From Flavobacterium panacagri (GTDB taxonomy: Bacteria; Bacteroidota; Bacteroidia; Flavobacteriales; Flavobacteriaceae), in the NCBI RefSeq assembly GCF_030378165.1, contig NZ_CP119766.1, forward strand, positions 2,170,001-2,234,000: DNA of 64,000 bases, in the 5' to 3' direction. Shown piece by piece: positions 43,745-52,874 of this stretch. The notes below the pieces were generated by a model, which searched no databases, was not told the origin of the DNA, and worked only from the letters and a program-made list of their open reading frames with translations. The position numbers were made by a program, and so were the translations under genes. Position 1 is the stretch's first letter, and each line of letters begins with the position of its first letter.

Positions 43745-44683
43745 TTATTCCAGTTTATATTTTTCGGTTTTACAATCCAGAATCAGTTTATGTTGGAGAA
43801 ATAGTTTATTCCCAATCATTCCCTGCATTCCGGAGCGTTTCATTAGAAATTTCTGAAGATCTGAAGTGCCTTCAATATAAGTAACTTCAGAAAGGTTTAA
43901 AACTAAATTTCCAAACTGTATTTTCTTTTTCGCGGAAGCGGAATATACATCCAGTGTATTTTCCCAAGAATTTCCTTTTTCGGCTTTTATCGGACTATTT
44001 TTGATTTTGTATTTTTCCCAAATTTCTTTTTGCGTAATCAATTCGTAACCACTTGTTCCTGTATCAAAGAGCAATTTCAAATCTTGATTTTCAATTTTTG
44101 AAGGAATCAATATTTTGCGTTTTTTGAATTCAAAAGCTGTAAAATTTTCTTCTGATATTTGTTCAAGAAAGGAACATTTACTGTTTTTAAAATCTAAAAT
44201 AGTTACTCGTTTTTCCAGTAAATCGGTTCCAATTGTACCTACAATATTTTCCGCATCTGGATTGTCAAAATCGATTACACTTCCATAATTTAAAAGTTGA
44301 AAAACAGCCGAATTAATCTTCATATTTCTAATCGTAAAACCTGTTGAAATCTGTTTTTTTGCGGAGTCCATTTTTATCGCATTCAGAAATTTTTCTGAGA
44401 TTGATGCTAATGATTTTTTATAGAAAACAGTAATCGGCGAGTCGGAATCAAACTGCATATAAAAGATTTTGTCAATTCCGTCAATTTGTACCGGAATTAG
44501 TAAAGCTTCATGCTGATTTTCATTGCCTGAAATCCATTTCAGCGGAATGTTTTCTGCAATTCCTGAAACGTTCAGATAATTCTCCGGCGGTGTGAATTTC
44601 TTTTGAAAATAAAAATATCCTCCAAATAAGGACAAAACAATAATCGTTACAATAATAAGGGCAACTTTCTTAAATAATTTCAT
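43745..44683 (-). CDS. retropepsin-like aspartic protease, membrane-anchored
   Basis: 312 residues from the ATG at 44683 (an alternative at 44704 adds seven). An N-terminal hydrophobic anchor (about 6-25) is followed by two similar halves. The second has the retropepsin active-site motif LLFDTGTSGYELI near 205. The first has MQFDSDSPITVFY, in which DSDS stands where DTGT/S would be, so one half may be catalytically weak. It is therefore likely an exported or periplasm-facing aspartic peptidase. It is the second gene behind the XRE/DUF4870 gene (67-88 bases). Confidence 0.75.
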   Translation of the reverse strand: MKLFKKVALIIVTIIVLSLFGGYFYFQKKFTPPENYLNVSGIAENIPLKWISGNENQHEALLIPVQIDGIDKIFYMQFDSDSPITVFYKKSLASISEKFLNAIKMDSAKKQISTGFTIRNMKINSAVFQLLNYGSVIDFDNPDAENIVGTIGTDLLEKRVTILDFKNSKCSFLEQISEENFTAFEFKKRKILIPSKIENQDLKLLFDTGTSGYELITQKEIWEKYKIKNSPIKAEKGNSWENTLDVYSASAKKKIQFGNLVLNLSEVTYIEGTSDLQKFLMKRSGMQGMIGNKLFLQHKLILDCKTEKYKLE

Positions 44684-44771
44684 GACTGATTTTTTTTGCA
44701 ACATTCGGATTTAGCTTCCGATTTTCGCGCAAAATCAATGCGACATTTTTACGTCAGTTTTATGACTCCAA

Positions 44772-45311
44772 TTATAAGAAGTTGTGTTTTAGTTTGATAG
44801 CTAATGTTTGATTTTGATTTAGGCTAATACCATTCAGAATAACAATTACCAATTTCAAACCCAGAATTGTAATTAACGGAATGAGAAAAAGTGGAAATTT
44901 TATCAAAAAAGCACGTTGAATAAACGGACTTAAAATCAATAAAAATGAAAGGATAAGGCTTAAGAAAATTTGAACAGTAATGATTTGTTTTCCTAATTCA
45001 CGGTTTTTATGATCTTTGGTTTTATAAGTCAGAATCAAAGGAAAAATGATGCTTCCAAACGGAATAATAAGTCCTGTTAAAGCAGAAAGATTGATGATTT
45101 TAGCTCTTTCTACTTCGCTTTTCTCATTTTTATTTATGAGGTTTTCTGGTTCTGTTTCCAGCGATTGTGCAAGAGTTTTGAGTGTAAATCCTTTTAGAAT
45201 ACTTCCGGCTTCGATTCTCTGAATTGTTCTTAACGAAAGTCCCGATTTTTCGGCCAGTTCATTTTGAGTCATGTTTTGGGTTTCTCTCAAAATTTTTACG
45301 TTGTTCTTCAT
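44772..45311 (-). CDS. XRE-type HTH protein with DUF4870-like membrane domain
   Basis: 179 residues. The N-terminal 60 are a Cro/CI-type helix-turn-helix (MTQNELAEKSGLSLRTIQRIEAG). After a charged linker the C-terminus has three hydrophobic helices with the DUF4870 pattern (GLIIPFGSIIFPLILTYKTKDH, then GKQIITVQI). It is thus a membrane-tethered regulator of a kind common in Bacteroidota, which may sense the envelope. It likely heads an operon with the aspartic protease. Confidence 0.83.
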   Translation of the reverse strand: MKNNVKILRETQNMTQNELAEKSGLSLRTIQRIEAGSILKGFTLKTLAQSLETEPENLINKNEKSEVERAKIINLSALTGLIIPFGSIIFPLILTYKTKDHKNRELGKQIITVQIFLSLILSFLLILSPFIQRAFLIKFPLFLIPLITILGLKLVIVILNGISLNQNQTLAIKLKHNFL

Positions 45312-45381
45312 TTTTTAGGATTGGCAGTTTGAAGACGAAAATATAAAAAAGTTTTTTATCGTTTGTTTTTAAATTATTTCA

Positions 45382-45653
45382 AGCAGATTTTACAGATTTA
45401 GGCAGATTTAATTATAATAATTAGTTGGGAGTAATTATTTTTAAACACATAGAAACATAGTTATACAATAGCTGAAAGGCATTTCATTTGCATCAATACA
45501 CATAGCAAACTATGCGTTGGAAACTAGTTTCTTTTTATCTCTTTTTTAGACAAACAAATAACTATGTTCCTATGTGTTTAATTTTTTTCTATTAATTAGA
45601 TCTAATGGGTTTATGATAATCTGCTTTTATCTGCTCAAATCTTTTTAAATCTG
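45382..45653. repeat. nested hairpin repeat in divergent gap
   Basis: The outer imperfect arms, 45382-45410 and 45618-45653, share GCAGATTT/AAATCTGC words. The inner arms, 45442-45462 and 45560-45580, match at 20 of 21 bases (TAAACACATAGAAACATAG type). A small hairpin (CATAGCAAACTATG) is at the centre. It fills most of the 512-base gap between the divergent XRE and GH130 genes, so any shared promoter region must lie at its edges. Confidence 0.8.
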
Positions 45654-45823
45654 CGTGAAACTTTTTAAGTACTCTTCAGGGTATATTTAACAGAATACAA
45701 TCTTTATAAATAGTGTTTCAAAAGTTAAAGTTTAATAAAAATTAAGCCTTTTTCTTTAACAAAATGATTAACTTGTTGTAGAATAATGATTCACCTATAT
45801 TAAATATCCTAAAAAATACCACT

Positions 45824-47290
45824 ATGCGCGTATCAGTAGTTCGAAAAAACATAAAATTTACACCAGATTCCAGAAGAGTAGTTGCCCGATATTTTATGAA
45901 TGGGCACGAAAGAACCCAGCAAATGGTGCTTCGGATTATGATGCTCGACGAAAAACAAGTATCACAGACTTTGGAACAAACGCTTCGTGAGTTCGCCAGA
46001 CGACACCGAAATATCTCGGCAGTTTTCTTTAAACATTGCGAAAGAATAAGACCTATAATAGAAGAATTACAGATCAATTATGAAGGCATGTCTTCTGACC
46101 GAAAAATGTTGATTGGTTCCTATTGTACAATGGAATATGCAATTGAATCGGCTGCGATTTTCAATCCATCAATTGTAGAAGATTTTGACCAGACTGGATT
46201 AGAAGCAGGCGAAAAACGTGTTGTCATTTCGTTTAGAGCTACGGGCGAAGGACATATTTCATCTATTGTTTTTAGAAGAGGAATTCTGGATAGAAACAAT
46301 GATCTGCATATCATGAAAATCGGAAATCATATTGATAAGGCCGAAATCGAACATAAGACCTTATTTAACAAAGAAAGATTTCTAACAAAACTGGCAGAAA
46401 TGCATACTACAGATAAGTATATCGAACAAATTATGCACGATCTTCCAGATGAATTTGAGTTTGCAGTGCTTAAAAATACATTGACCGATGCGTTAAAAGA
46501 TCCTGCTATTCGAGAAGAAAGAAAAACAGCTTTACAGGAAATATTATGGCTCGCTAATTCCTTTTACGATTTACAATTCAAACACGATTCGGATATTACG
46601 GAACGTGTTATTTTTCCAATTTCTGATTCTGAAAGCCGTGGAATTGAAGATGCGCGTTTTGTTCGTTTTGTGGATGATGACGATTCTGTCCGTATTATGG
46701 CAACTTATACAGCTTATAACGGACATACGATTTTACCAAAATTAATTTCTACCGAAGATTTTTATAGCTTTAGAGTAATGCCGCTTCATGGAGAAGGAGC
46801 GCAGAACAAAAATCTGGCTTTGTTTCCGAGAAAAATCAAAGGTAAATACGCTATGTTGGCCAGAATCGATGGTGTAAACAATTACATTATGTATTCTGAT
46901 AGAGCCACGCAATGGAATACACCGGTTTTGCTTCAGGAACCTCGTTTTACTTGGGAATTAACGCAAATCGGAAATTGCGGTTCACCACTTTGGACAGAAG
47001 AAGGCTGGCTTGTTATTACCCATGGAGTAGGAACCATGAGACGTTATTGTATTGGTGCCTCTTTATTTGATTTGGAAGATCCGTCTAAAGAAATAGGAAG
47101 ACTTACAGAACCATTACTCGCTCCGTTGGAAGACGAACGTGAAGGTTATGTGCCAAACGTAGTGTATTCCTGCGGTGCAATAATTCACAACAACAGTTTG
47201 ATTTTGCCTTATGCCGTTTCAGATTATTGCTCAACCTACGGAGTTGTTGATTTGGCTGAATTGTTAGATGCACTTCGAAAAAGTAAATAG
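45824..47290 (+). CDS. GH130 family glycoside phosphorylase
   Basis: 488 residues. The five-bladed propeller motifs of GH130 are visible: SESRGIEDARFVRF (the acidic-residue strand), MATYTAYNGH, FPRKIKGKYAMLARID, YIMYSD, and the phosphate-site region GNCGSPLWTEEGWLVITHG near 390. Family members are phosphorylases of beta-mannosides (mannosyl-glucose, mannooligosaccharides or mannosyl-GlcNAc); a few are hydrolases. The 125-residue N-terminal extension is usual for one subgroup. It has no signal peptide, so it is cytoplasmic. No transporter or other sugar gene lies beside it. Confidence 0.88.
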   Translation: MRVSVVRKNIKFTPDSRRVVARYFMNGHERTQQMVLRIMMLDEKQVSQTLEQTLREFARRHRNISAVFFKHCERIRPIIEELQINYEGMSSDRKMLIGSYCTMEYAIESAAIFNPSIVEDFDQTGLEAGEKRVVISFRATGEGHISSIVFRRGILDRNNDLHIMKIGNHIDKAEIEHKTLFNKERFLTKLAEMHTTDKYIEQIMHDLPDEFEFAVLKNTLTDALKDPAIREERKTALQEILWLANSFYDLQFKHDSDITERVIFPISDSESRGIEDARFVRFVDDDDSVRIMATYTAYNGHTILPKLISTEDFYSFRVMPLHGEGAQNKNLALFPRKIKGKYAMLARIDGVNNYIMYSDRATQWNTPVLLQEPRFTWELTQIGNCGSPLWTEEGWLVITHGVGTMRRYCIGASLFDLEDPSKEIGRLTEPLLAPLEDEREGYVPNVVYSCGAIIHNNSLILPYAVSDYCSTYGVVDLAELLDALRKSK

Positions 47291-47320
47291 CAATTAGCTG
47301 GGGCAAATTTCAAAAAATAT

Positions 47321-47463
47321 TTAAACACATAGAAACATATATTAGGATTGTGTCAAAAAAGAAATTAGAAGAAACAAGTTTCCACACATAGCTAAACTAT
47401 GTGCATTTAAATTAGTGAAACGCCTTTTTTTAATCTCTAAAAAACCATGTCTCTATGTGTTTA
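47321..47463. repeat. CACATAGAAACAT hairpin repeat
   Basis: Arms at 47321-47338 (TTAAACACATAGAAACAT) and 47446-47463 are inverted copies with one mismatch. The centre has ACACATAGCTAAACTATGTG. It is the same family as 45442-45580. Confidence 0.8.
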
Positions 47464-47518
47464 AAATAATAAGGCTATCCGCTAAACAAATTAATAATTC
47501 AGTATAAAGCATATTGGT

Positions 47519-47656
47519 AACGCGGATAAAACGGATTTACTTCGTAAAAACGCGGATTAAAACAGATTTTTTATTTATTAAATTTTTTAGACAGATTAAT
47601 AAAAAATCCTTTTTAATCCGCGTCTTCGCGTTAGCGAATCTGTATCATCCGCGTCT
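47519..47656. repeat. second long hairpin repeat (CGCGGATTAAAA type)
   Basis: Imperfect inverted arms 47519-47567 and 47605-47656 share ACGCGGATTAAAA and its complement. It lies next to the repeat at 47321 and before the convergent gene end at 47692. Two repeat families are thus stacked in one convergent gap. Confidence 0.75.
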
Positions 47657-47691
47657 GATTATACAGATTTTTATGAAGATCAACAAAAAAT

Positions 47692-48474
47692 CTATTTTCT
47701 GCTTTTTAAATCAGGAATCTTTTCGGTCAGATTCTTCCAGTATCTTTTAGGCATGTGTTGAATGTGAAGCTTCGTGTTTTTACGGGATTCTATATTGACA
47801 CTTTTAAAATAATTACGCCATAAACTCTGAAAAAATTCTTCATTTTCATCAAATATTTCGGCAAGGAATTTAGACGAAGAAGAGTTGGCATCAAACTGTA
47901 TTTCGACTGTTGATATATTTTCGAGATCATAGTAAATGCCGTATTTGCGTTTAGCGTCATAAATTAGCCAGCGTTGGTCAGCGTAGCGATTTTTAAAATG
48001 ATTTTCTATTAGAGGCAATACATTGCAATCTGGCTCTACGATGGCATAATACAAGTTGTCTTTGGTCAGTTTGAAACGAACAAAAGCTTTCATCCTGTGG
48101 CTTTCTTTACCGGTTAAATGCGTTGCTTTTTGCACATTTAAAACACTAGTATTGCTGAAATCCTGTTCGATATTAATTGGACTTGCCAAAACATATTGTA
48201 CATATCGAAACAGGGTTTCTTCAATCTGATTCATTTCAGATAAAAAAGCATAATACAAATTCGAAAATCCGCTGTTGGAAAGGCGTTTTTGAAGACCATT
48301 CAAAACACGATCGGCTTTAGTATGATCCGTATTTACAAAATGCCTATTGGAAAAAAGTAAAGCATTCGAAGTTTCGTCTTTCGCGAAAGCAACATCTTTG
48401 AATTTGTATTCATAGATTTCAAAAACAGCCGTAAGCCAGCCTTCATAACTTCCGTCGTAAATTATCTGTGTCAT
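47692..48474 (-). CDS. TIGR03915-family putative DNA repair protein
   Basis: 260 residues. It begins IIYDGSYEGWLTAVFEIYEYK and has HRMKAFVRFKLTKDNLYYAIVEPD, then RYADQRWLIYDAKRKYGIYYD, as in the TIGR03915 family with a DUF4130 domain. The family always sits beside a radical SAM partner, here 5 bases upstream on the same strand (48480-49736). The pair is predicted to modify or repair DNA; the exact lesion is unknown. No signal or membrane segment is visible. Confidence 0.9.
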   Translation of the reverse strand: MTQIIYDGSYEGWLTAVFEIYEYKFKDVAFAKDETSNALLFSNRHFVNTDHTKADRVLNGLQKRLSNSGFSNLYYAFLSEMNQIEETLFRYVQYVLASPINIEQDFSNTSVLNVQKATHLTGKESHRMKAFVRFKLTKDNLYYAIVEPDCNVLPLIENHFKNRYADQRWLIYDAKRKYGIYYDLENISTVEIQFDANSSSSKFLAEIFDENEEFFQSLWRNYFKSVNIESRKNTKLHIQHMPKRYWKNLTEKIPDLKSRK

Positions 48475-48479
48475 TTTGA

Positions 48480-49736
48480 TTAAAATAAAGCCAGCTGATT
48501 GGAGAAATTATTTTGGTATTTGCTCTTTTGAAAATTCAGAATATGCTCTTTGATCTGAGCAGAAGTCAGGTCTTTTTGAAGCTGAAAAGGAGAAGCAAAA
48601 GCCAGAAAATATTTGGAACGACTGTATGCAATTCCTAATTTTTGTAAATCAGTGGCCTGTAATTTTTTAAACTTTCTGGCCGCGACAATTTTCTTAGCAC
48701 TCAAAACCCCAATTCCAGGAATTCGCAGAATCAGTTCTAAATCGGCAGTATTGATATCAACCGGAAACTGATGTAGATTTCGCAATGCCCATCCTAATTT
48801 TGGGTCGATATCCAAATCAAGATTCGGCTGGTCAAAACCGACAATTTCGTTGACATTAAATCCGTAAAAACGCATTAACCAATCGGCCTGATACAAGCGA
48901 TTTTCCCGAATCATTGGCACGGGAGTTCCAATTGCAGGAAGTCTGTTGTCGTAACTTATTGGTACATAGCCGGAATAATAAACCCTTTTCATCTGCATGG
49001 TATCGTAGAAATAATTGGCCATTCCCAAAATTTCAAGATCATTTTCCTGCGTGGCGCCAATCACCATCTGTGTACTTTGCCCGGCAGGAGCAAATAACGG
49101 TGCTTTATAATTAGATTTCTTTTCTTCTTTATAACCAACAATTTCATTTTTAAGATATTCCATTGGTTGAATCACGTCCTTGTGATTTTTGTCTGGCGCA
49201 AGCAGTTTTAGGCTTTTTTCGGTTGGCATTTCTACATTTACGCTTAAACGATCGGCATATAATCCAGCTTCCTTTAACAGTTCTTCACTTGCACCTGGAA
49301 TGGCTTTTAAATGAATGTAACCATTGAAGTTTTCTTCCAGTCGTAATTTCTTTACAATTCGAACCAGACGCTCCATAGTGAAATCGGCATTATCAAAAAT
49401 ACCCGAACTCAAAAACAATCCTTCAATATAATTTCTTCGGTAAAAACCTATGGTAAGATCTACGACTTCTTGAACCGTAAAAGCAGCGCGTTTAATGTCG
49501 TTGCTTTTTCGGCTTACACAATAAGCGCAGTCAAAAATGCAGTGATTGGTCAGTAGAATTTTTAATAGAGAAACACAGCGTCCGTCTTCTGTGTAAGCAT
49601 GACAAATTCCGTGTCCAGTGTCGCCCAAACCTTTGTCTTTGTTCTTTCGGGTGCTTTGACTGGAAGAACAGGAAACATCATATTTGGCTGCATCCGCTAA
49701 GATCGCCAATTTCTCCATTACTCTTTCGTGTACCAT
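48480..49736 (-). CDS. putative DNA modification/repair radical SAM protein (TIGR03916)
   Basis: 419 residues from the ATG at 49736 (MVHERVMEKLAILADAAKYD), the usual family start; a longer frame to 49838 adds an unlike N-terminus. The radical SAM cluster is the CxxxCxxC motif CIFDCAYC near 80. The C-terminal third has a helix-hairpin-helix DNA-binding motif (ILRIPGIGVLSAKKIVAARKF). The enzyme likely acts on DNA in a way related to spore photoproduct lyase, in partnership with the next gene. The two form a tight operon. Confidence 0.9.
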   Translation of the reverse strand: MVHERVMEKLAILADAAKYDVSCSSSQSTRKNKDKGLGDTGHGICHAYTEDGRCVSLLKILLTNHCIFDCAYCVSRKSNDIKRAAFTVQEVVDLTIGFYRRNYIEGLFLSSGIFDNADFTMERLVRIVKKLRLEENFNGYIHLKAIPGASEELLKEAGLYADRLSVNVEMPTEKSLKLLAPDKNHKDVIQPMEYLKNEIVGYKEEKKSNYKAPLFAPAGQSTQMVIGATQENDLEILGMANYFYDTMQMKRVYYSGYVPISYDNRLPAIGTPVPMIRENRLYQADWLMRFYGFNVNEIVGFDQPNLDLDIDPKLGWALRNLHQFPVDINTADLELILRIPGIGVLSAKKIVAARKFKKLQATDLQKLGIAYSRSKYFLAFASPFQLQKDLTSAQIKEHILNFQKSKYQNNFSNQLALF

Positions 49737-50043
49737 TTTGATCTTAATTTTTTTGTTTTGGAAATGAAAATTCATTCCTTCAAAACTACTTAATTGATCA
49801 AAAAAATAAAGGAAAACAGCTGTTCTAAATTGTACCAAATTTGAATCAGTTAGAAAAGTGACTTTAAAATTTTAACTTTTCCAGATTCAAAAACAGGTAT
49901 AAATACGTGTTTTCAGGTTTTGCAAACTTTTTATATTGCGCCTCAGTAAGAAAAAAATCCGTTATCCCCCTTAACAATTGATTTTTATCTGTAAAAAGAC
50001 TTACTAGTATTAGCGAATATTTATAAACCGAATAGCTAAAACG

Positions 50044-50289
50044 ATGAAATTTGTAAAAGGACAAGATGTCTCCTACACAGCATTGAGTGGGAGGTCTTAT
50101 GAGGCGAAAGTGATAGAAAGAAAAATGGATTTCAAAAAAGGGCTGATAATAAAATCTACTTCAAAACAGAGAGATTTTCATTATCTGATTGAAATTCAAA
50201 AAAATGGTACAACAGAAAATATTTTGTGTGCCGAGAATCATCTACAATTAATAGAAAAGAAAAAACGACGGGAAAAGAAAGCTGCCTAG
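50044..50289 (+). CDS. small hypothetical protein
   Basis: 81 residues, beta-rich in the first 65 (FVKGQDVSYTALSGRSYEAKVIERK), with a very basic C-terminal tail (KKKRREKKAA). It could be a small nucleic-acid-binding barrel, but no family is recognised. Its stop overlaps the end of the convergent hydrolase gene by four bases. Confidence 0.55.
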   Translation: MKFVKGQDVSYTALSGRSYEAKVIERKMDFKKGLIIKSTSKQRDFHYLIEIQKNGTTENILCAENHLQLIEKKKRREKKAA

Positions 50290-51047
50290 AAATGACAATT
50301 TATAAAGGCTGTAACTTTTTCTAAAACTACTTCTGGTACTTCTTTGTGAGGTGTGTGTCCTACGTTTGGAACTATATATTGCTCTGATTTTCCATTAACT
50401 AAATGCAACGTTTTTTCAACTTGTGCTAAAGTGCCATATTCGTCATTTTTGCCCTGAATGAAAAGCAACGGAGATTTAATTTTTGGAAGTAAACCTTCAA
50501 TGTTCCAATCTCTGAAATCATCTCGAAGCCACGTTTCTGTCCATGCTTTAAAAACGTTTTCTGTTTTTTCGGCATGATATTTCTCTAGTTTTAAAGCGAG
50601 ATTTGTTGTTTCATAAGCCTGAACGGCCTGCCGAATTCCTTCGAGCGTAATTTCTTCTACAAAAATATGGGCTGCTTCGGCAACAACCATTTTGATGCGG
50701 TTTTGATATTTTGCAGCAGCAATCAACGCGATAGAACCACCATCGCTATGACCGAATAAAATAGCATTTTTAATATTTAGTTGTTCTAAGATATCGTTTA
50801 GAACTGTAGCTTCCAATTCTAAGTAATTTACAGATCGTACAAAGGTTGGCATAGGATTCGATTTTCCGTAACCCAAACGATCGTAAACTAATAAATTACA
50901 TTGGCAGGCAATGGCAATTCTTTTAGGAAAATCTCTCCAAAGTTCGACACAGCCTAAAGAATCGTGCAGAAAAACGAATGTTGGCCTGTCTTTAAAAGCA
51001 TGTTGATATTCAGCATAAAGAGTATTTCCGTTGCAATTGATTAACAT
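50286..51047 (-). CDS. alpha/beta hydrolase
   Basis: 253 residues with the fold's landmarks: oxyanion region FLHDSLGC, LLVYDRLGYGKS, the nucleophile elbow GHSDGG (Ser101), and the catalytic His in VGHTPHKE near the C-terminus. No signal peptide is visible. The substrate is unknown. Its start overlaps the EamA stop by seven bases, so the two are translationally coupled. Confidence 0.87.
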   Translation of the reverse strand: MLINCNGNTLYAEYQHAFKDRPTFVFLHDSLGCVELWRDFPKRIAIACQCNLLVYDRLGYGKSNPMPTFVRSVNYLELEATVLNDILEQLNIKNAILFGHSDGGSIALIAAAKYQNRIKMVVAEAAHIFVEEITLEGIRQAVQAYETTNLALKLEKYHAEKTENVFKAWTETWLRDDFRDWNIEGLLPKIKSPLLFIQGKNDEYGTLAQVEKTLHLVNGKSEQYIVPNVGHTPHKEVPEVVLEKVTAFINCHF

Positions 51048-51943
51048 ACAGCTGTTTCGTTTTGCATTACTTTTTCTTTTTTGGCTTTAGAAATATTAAG
51101 ATAGATAATGGCACCAAGCATTATAGCAATTCCTAATAGCTGTGGTAAAGTTACTTTTTCGCCCAAAATAATATGGGCGCAGAAAACCGCTGCCGGCAAT
51201 TCTAAAGTCAGCAGAACCGAACTTAAACCTGCACCAATTTTAGGCATTCCGACAGTAAAACAAATTGGTGGAATCACAGTTCCAAAAACTGCTAAAAATG
51301 TTCCCCATTGCAGTAAACCAAAATCTAAATGTGTACTTGAAGTTATCGCTTCGCAGTTGATTAAAAATATAATCATAGCAGATCCGCTTGTCATTAAAGC
51401 GCTTTTTTCGAACATTGGGGTTTCTTTTCCGATTTTGCTCGTAAAAACGATATACAAAGTGTAAAGTATAGCTGATAATAAACTTAAAAGAATTCCTTTA
51501 AAAGAAATATTGGTGTTGTTTAGTTCCAAAAGATTGCCCGCTAATACAGTTCCTAAAATGATACATAACGAAGAACCGATTTCAACGGTACTTGGTTTTT
51601 TCTTAAAAACAATCCATTCGACCAAAATACTTAGCCATGTAATTTGCATTAACAAAACAATTGCTAGTGAAGCAGGAATATAAGCAACAGACAAATAATA
51701 ACTGTAAGCAGAAGAACCCATTGTAGTTCCCGCTAAAAGCAATTTCCAGTCTAAAGCTAGTTTATGACCGTTTTTAAGTTTTTTGAAAAGAGCAATCAAC
51801 CATAAAATCAAAGTTCCCATCAGGGCTTGCGTCAACGTAATTTCAGCTGGACTGTAACCTTCTCCATAAGCAATTTTGGCGAAAGAAGACAGCATTCCGA
51901 AACTCAAAGCGCCCAAAGCGACAATAATAATATATTTGTTCAT
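51041..51943 (-). CDS. EamA/DMT-family transporter
   Basis: 300 residues with ten hydrophobic helices in two EamA repeats (KIAYGEGYSPAEITLTQAL, and GTVIPPICFTVGMPKIGAGL in the second). DMT transporters export metabolites or amino acids. It is first in the unit with the alpha/beta hydrolase and diverges from an Lrp/AsnC regulator, the usual layout of an exporter controlled by its neighbour. Confidence 0.88.
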   Translation of the reverse strand: MNKYIIIVALGALSFGMLSSFAKIAYGEGYSPAEITLTQALMGTLILWLIALFKKLKNGHKLALDWKLLLAGTTMGSSAYSYYLSVAYIPASLAIVLLMQITWLSILVEWIVFKKKPSTVEIGSSLCIILGTVLAGNLLELNNTNISFKGILLSLLSAILYTLYIVFTSKIGKETPMFEKSALMTSGSAMIIFLINCEAITSSTHLDFGLLQWGTFLAVFGTVIPPICFTVGMPKIGAGLSSVLLTLELPAAVFCAHIILGEKVTLPQLLGIAIMLGAIIYLNISKAKKEKVMQNETAVC

Positions 51944-51973
51944 TTTTGTATTCTAAAATATGTTTTGTACAGT

Positions 51974-51981
51974 CAAAAGTA
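51974..51981 (-). promoter_or_regulatory. putative -7 promoter element for the EamA operon
   Basis: On the minus strand TACTTTTG, an exact TAnnTTTG match, lies 31 bases before the EamA ATG. No clear -33 TTG is visible. Confidence 0.4.
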
Positions 51982-52104
51982 TTTATTGTAGAATTATGAA
52001 CGAAATATTAAAATTAAATATGTATTTAATTCTTTAAAATAGAAAATTTTATGATTTTTGTCCGAAATTAAATTGTTTTTTATACTTTAACTGGAAAAAA
52101 TCCG

Positions 52105-52563
52105 ATGCAAGAATTAAGCAAACAAGAAATAGAACTACTTCGAATCCTACAGCAGAATGCCAGATTCGATATTACAGATTTAACCGAAAGACTAAATATG
52201 TCGCGAACTTCTGTTTACGACCGAATAAAAAAACTCGAAAATGAAGGTTATATCAAAGATTATGTCGCGATAATTGACCCGAAAAAAGTAGGATTGAATT
52301 TCACTGTAATTATAAATCTTTCTTTAACAAGCCAGCGTTTAGAATTGGTCGAAGAATTCTCACGACAAGTTTCGGAACTCGATGAGGTTGTAGAAGGTTA
52401 TGTAACAGGCGGAATTTTTGATTATGTTTTGAAAGTGGTAGTAAAAGATCCCGAAGCGTTTAATGATTTTATTCGAAAATTATCCAACATTCCAAATATT
52501 AGTAAAGTGCAGAGTTCTTTTGTAATGAGTTATATTAAGCAGTCTACTAAATTGCATTTTTAG
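52105..52563 (+). CDS. Lrp/AsnC family transcriptional regulator
   Basis: 152 residues. The N-terminal HTH has the Lrp signature (ELLRILQQNARFDITDLTERLNMS, then SRTSVYDRIKKLENEGYIKDY). The C-terminal RAM/AsnC_trans_reg domain follows (VEGYVTGGIFDYVLKVV). Such proteins are octameric and respond to amino acids. It diverges from the EamA exporter gene and is its probable regulator. Confidence 0.9.
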   Translation: MQELSKQEIELLRILQQNARFDITDLTERLNMSRTSVYDRIKKLENEGYIKDYVAIIDPKKVGLNFTVIINLSLTSQRLELVEEFSRQVSELDEVVEGYVTGGIFDYVLKVVVKDPEAFNDFIRKLSNIPNISKVQSSFVMSYIKQSTKLHF

Positions 52564-52574
52564 GAGAAGTAAAT

Positions 52575-52787
52575 TTAGAATTTAAATAGTTCAGTAAAAT
52601 CTATCTGTAATGCGTTACATACTTTTTCTAAAGTTGAAAGCGTTGCATTGACATTTCCTTTTTCCAATCGAGACATATTACTTTTTTCAAAGTTACATTT
52701 TGATGCTAAATCTTGCTGAGAAAGATTTTTCTGAATTCTAATTTCCTGAATTCGTTTTCCGACTTTTTGTTGTATGGTATTGTTCAA
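52575..52787 (-). CDS. XRE-family HTH regulator, autoregulated (inferred)
   Basis: 70 residues, entirely one Cro/CI helix-turn-helix (IRIQKNLSQQDLASKCNFEKSNMSRLEKGNVNATLSTLEKVC). The start is TTG at 52787. Two palindromic operators lie directly upstream (52793-52810 and 52841-52858) and a divergent gene follows, a classic self-repressing layout. Confidence 0.82.
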   Translation of the reverse strand: MNNTIQQKVGKRIQEIRIQKNLSQQDLASKCNFEKSNMSRLEKGNVNATLSTLEKVCNALQIDFTELFKF

Positions 52788-52792
52788 AATAA

Positions 52793-52810
52793 ATTATCTT
52801 TTATGATAAT
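52793..52810. promoter_or_regulatory. operator 1, probable XRE site
   Basis: Palindrome ATTATC-TTTTAT-GATAAT, starting 5 bases upstream of the XRE start codon. It matches operator 2 in the TTATC and GATAA arms and 6-base spacer. Confidence 0.6.
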
Positions 52811-52823
52811 TCAAATTTTGTTA

Positions 52824-52831
52824 TATATTTG
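52824..52831 (+). promoter_or_regulatory. putative -7 element between the operators
   Basis: TATATTTG is an exact TAnnTTTG match on the plus strand. It lies between the two operators and 43 bases before the start codon at 52875, placing operator 2 at or just after the transcription start. Confidence 0.5.
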
Positions 52832-52840
52832 CCTTACTTG

Positions 52841-52858
52841 GTTATCATTTATGATAAC
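52841..52858. promoter_or_regulatory. operator 2, probable XRE site
   Basis: Palindrome GTTATC-ATTTAT-GATAAC, 48 bases centre to centre from operator 1. Confidence 0.65.
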
Positions 52859-52874
52859 TATAAAAAATAATCTT

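Noticed and set aside
45742..46077. 111-codon frame on the minus strand
   Set aside because: It lies antisense inside the well-supported GH130 gene and has a Cys/Ser-rich shadow composition.
49864..50064. 66-codon frame on the minus strand
   Set aside because: It overlaps the start of the 50044 gene antisense and has no supporting features.
52713..52874. Longer N-terminus for the 100-residue protein
   Set aside because: It would run through both operators and the promoter and overlap the XRE gene; the added residues read as hydrophobic noise.
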